Assembly: GCF_018332695.1 (NCBI RefSeq)
Contig: NZ_BOQN01000005.1
Span: 1-64,000 of the forward strand
From: Paractinoplanes toevensis
GTDB taxonomy: Bacteria; Actinomycetota; Actinomycetes; Mycobacteriales; Micromonosporaceae
Direction: 5' to 3'
Length of the DNA: 64,000 nucleotides
Below, piece by piece: positions 62,905 to 64,000 of this stretch. Below the pieces are notes generated by a model. The model ran no database searches, was not told where the DNA came from, and saw only the letters and a list, made by a program, of their open reading frames with translations. The translations under genes and the position numbers were made by a program. Each line of letters begins with the position of its first letter. The first letter of the stretch is position 1.

Positions 62905-64000
62905 GTGGAGGACGCGTGGCAACTCGCGGTGGTCGCGGGTCCGCCCGGCGATGCGCGCGACGCGGCGATCCGCCGGCTGAGCACGCCCGCCGGTTCGCCG
63001 GTGATCGTCGAACTGAGCGTGGACCTCGCACGCGATTACGCCGCGATCGACCTTCTCCTGTCCTCCGCTCAGCGGGTCCTGATCGTCACCGAGTTCGACC
63101 CGGGCGAGGTGCTGAGCCGGTTCCGCGAGTGGCCGACCACCACCGTCGTGGTGGGCCCGGTCCGCCTGCCGCCTCCCCTGGCCGAGCCGGTCCAGGGCTC
63201 CCCGCTCGACGAAGACGGTCTCGAAGCCCTCGATCCCTGGGAGCAAACCTGGGGCGGGACCGGGCGGCGGACCACGCCGACGACGTTCCTCACCCGGGTG
63301 GCGGGCGTCGCGGTCGCCGACGGGGCCGGGCGCGCGGTGACCGGCGGCCTCCCGCCGGGAGTGCCCTATCTCGTACGGGTGGGAATCGGCGACTGGCGAC
63401 CCGACAGCATCCTGCCCCGGGATACGCCGGCGTTCCCGGCGTCACTGCTGCCGCCCGATCGCGACGGCTGGTGGTTGCGGGCCGTGCTGTCCCGCGCTGC
63501 CGAGACGATCACCGAGGGAGCGCTGTTCCTCCCCCGCACCGGCGAGGGATTCGCCTGCACCTGCACCCCCGGCGACCCGCACACGTGCGCCCCGGACGAC
63601 CGATCGTTCTGGCTGGACCTCGCGGCGGTCGCGCCCCGGCGCCCCGAACCGCAGCAGGTGCAGCTCGCCCTGCACCACGGCGCGACCACCGTGCAGATCT
63701 TCGAGATCACCCTGGCGGTGGGCGACGGACCGGCGCCGGTCGCCCGGGCCATCTACACGCTGACCAAGGAGTTCGACGACCTCGGCCGGTTCGGCGGGCG
63801 AGACGTGTCCATCCAGGAGGGCTCGCTCCGGGATGGGCGACACTATCTGCTGGTCAACGGCTCGGACGGGGAGCGGGTGGGTTCGGTGTTGTCCGACGCC
63901 CAGGCCGGCAACGCGGCCCGGCTGCTGCGCTCCACACTGTTCGACCGGCAGCTCGCGGGCAACCGCACACTCTACGACCGGCAGTTCGGCAAGTCCCGCG
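62905..64000 (+). CDS. Unknown large soluble protein, incomplete at the window edge
   Basis: A reading frame of 365 codons from GTG at 62905, still open at 64000, so the gene continues beyond the window. GGGAGG lies 7 bases before the start. The N-terminal third is alpha/beta (VVAGPPGDARDAAIRRL, AQRVLIVTEFDPGEVLSRF). The middle includes a cysteine cluster, FACTCTPGDPHTCAP, and the part near 300-330 has LTKEFDDLGRFGGRDVSIQE and YLLVNGSDGERVGSVL. The last residues resemble the lead-in to a CHAT-type protease domain, a weak impression. It is divergent from the GH43 gene and shares its control region. Confidence 0.8.
   Translation, partial: MEDAWQLAVVAGPPGDARDAAIRRLSTPAGSPVIVELSVDLARDYAAIDLLLSSAQRVLIVTEFDPGEVLSRFREWPTTTVVVGPVRLPPPLAEPVQGSPLDEDGLEALDPWEQTWGGTGRRTTPTTFLTRVAGVAVADGAGRAVTGGLPPGVPYLVRVGIGDWRPDSILPRDTPAFPASLLPPDRDGWWLRAVLSRAAETITEGALFLPRTGEGFACTCTPGDPHTCAPDDRSFWLDLAAVAPRRPEPQQVQLALHHGATTVQIFEITLAVGDGPAPVARAIYTLTKEFDDLGRFGGRDVSIQEGSLRDGRHYLLVNGSDGERVGSVLSDAQAGNAARLLRSTLFDRQLAGNRTLYDRQFGKSR

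Overview
The window is very GC-rich DNA with dense gene packing, many GTG starts, start/stop overlaps of the ATGA and GTGA type, DHA2-type MFS exporters paired with TetR repressors, an F420-type (deazaflavin) nitroreductase, an SCO6745-family protein, a PucR regulator and a mal operon without its own ATPase. Together these point to a filamentous actinobacterium. Micromonosporaceae (Actinoplanes-like) is my best guess, from gene style rather than from any search. I saw no rRNA, tRNA, CRISPR array, insertion sequence or prophage.

Layout. 1-677: no convincing gene; two copies of a roughly 37-bp palindromic repeat. 678-8043 (minus): a tightly coupled run of aldehyde dehydrogenase, potA, potD, potB, potC, a small PAS-like/zinc-ligand protein and a type-B carboxylesterase, with a divergent pucR (8166-9635). 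9624-15110: a REC-PAS-GAF-histidine kinase, an MFS exporter and a minus-strand set (SCO6745 family, a multi-pass membrane protein, a small protein). 15265-17132: NADAR protein, PASTA-like lipoprotein, and a YndJ-like membrane protein behind a clear promoter/operator. 17300-17880: the broken second copy of the membrane protein at 13330-14262. 17895-20119: divergent TetR/MFS pair with two matching operators. 20203-26754: PilZ protein; operon of VTC polyphosphate polymerase, DUF4956, CotH kinase and a response regulator lacking its phosphoacceptor; divergent NarL-type two-component system. 26813-32631: two more MFS exporters, a flippase-like membrane protein and two TetR genes; one TetR appears to have five related sites covering three promoters. 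32840-37649: two membrane GGDEF-EAL proteins. 37651-49636: maltodextrin operon malE-malF-malG, a GH13 hydrolase and a 1789-residue amylase-pullulanase, with a divergent LacI regulator. 49746-54859: DUF2203, an unknown protein, DUF4132, an APH(6)-family kinase with two tiny coupled genes, and another unknown. 54860-56163: no credible gene, several tandem repeats. 56164-64000: NUDIX hydrolase, ICMT-like methyltransferase, deazaflavin nitroreductase with a SoxR/MerR-like operator, polysaccharide deacetylase, zinc-free ribosomal protein L31, a DUF3592/DUF4265-like membrane protein, a ROK regulator, a GH43 arabinanase-like enzyme with a ricin lectin domain, and an unfinished unknown gene running off the end.

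How the parts fit. Two regions are coherent metabolic units: polyamine-like uptake plus aldehyde oxidation, and maltodextrin uptake plus intra- and extracellular alpha-glucan hydrolysis. A third theme is cyclic-di-GMP: two synthesis/breakdown proteins and a PilZ receptor. A fourth is export under TetR control. The VTC/DUF4956/CotH operon with its degenerate regulator, next to a perfect 10-2-10 dyad, is the least understood part.
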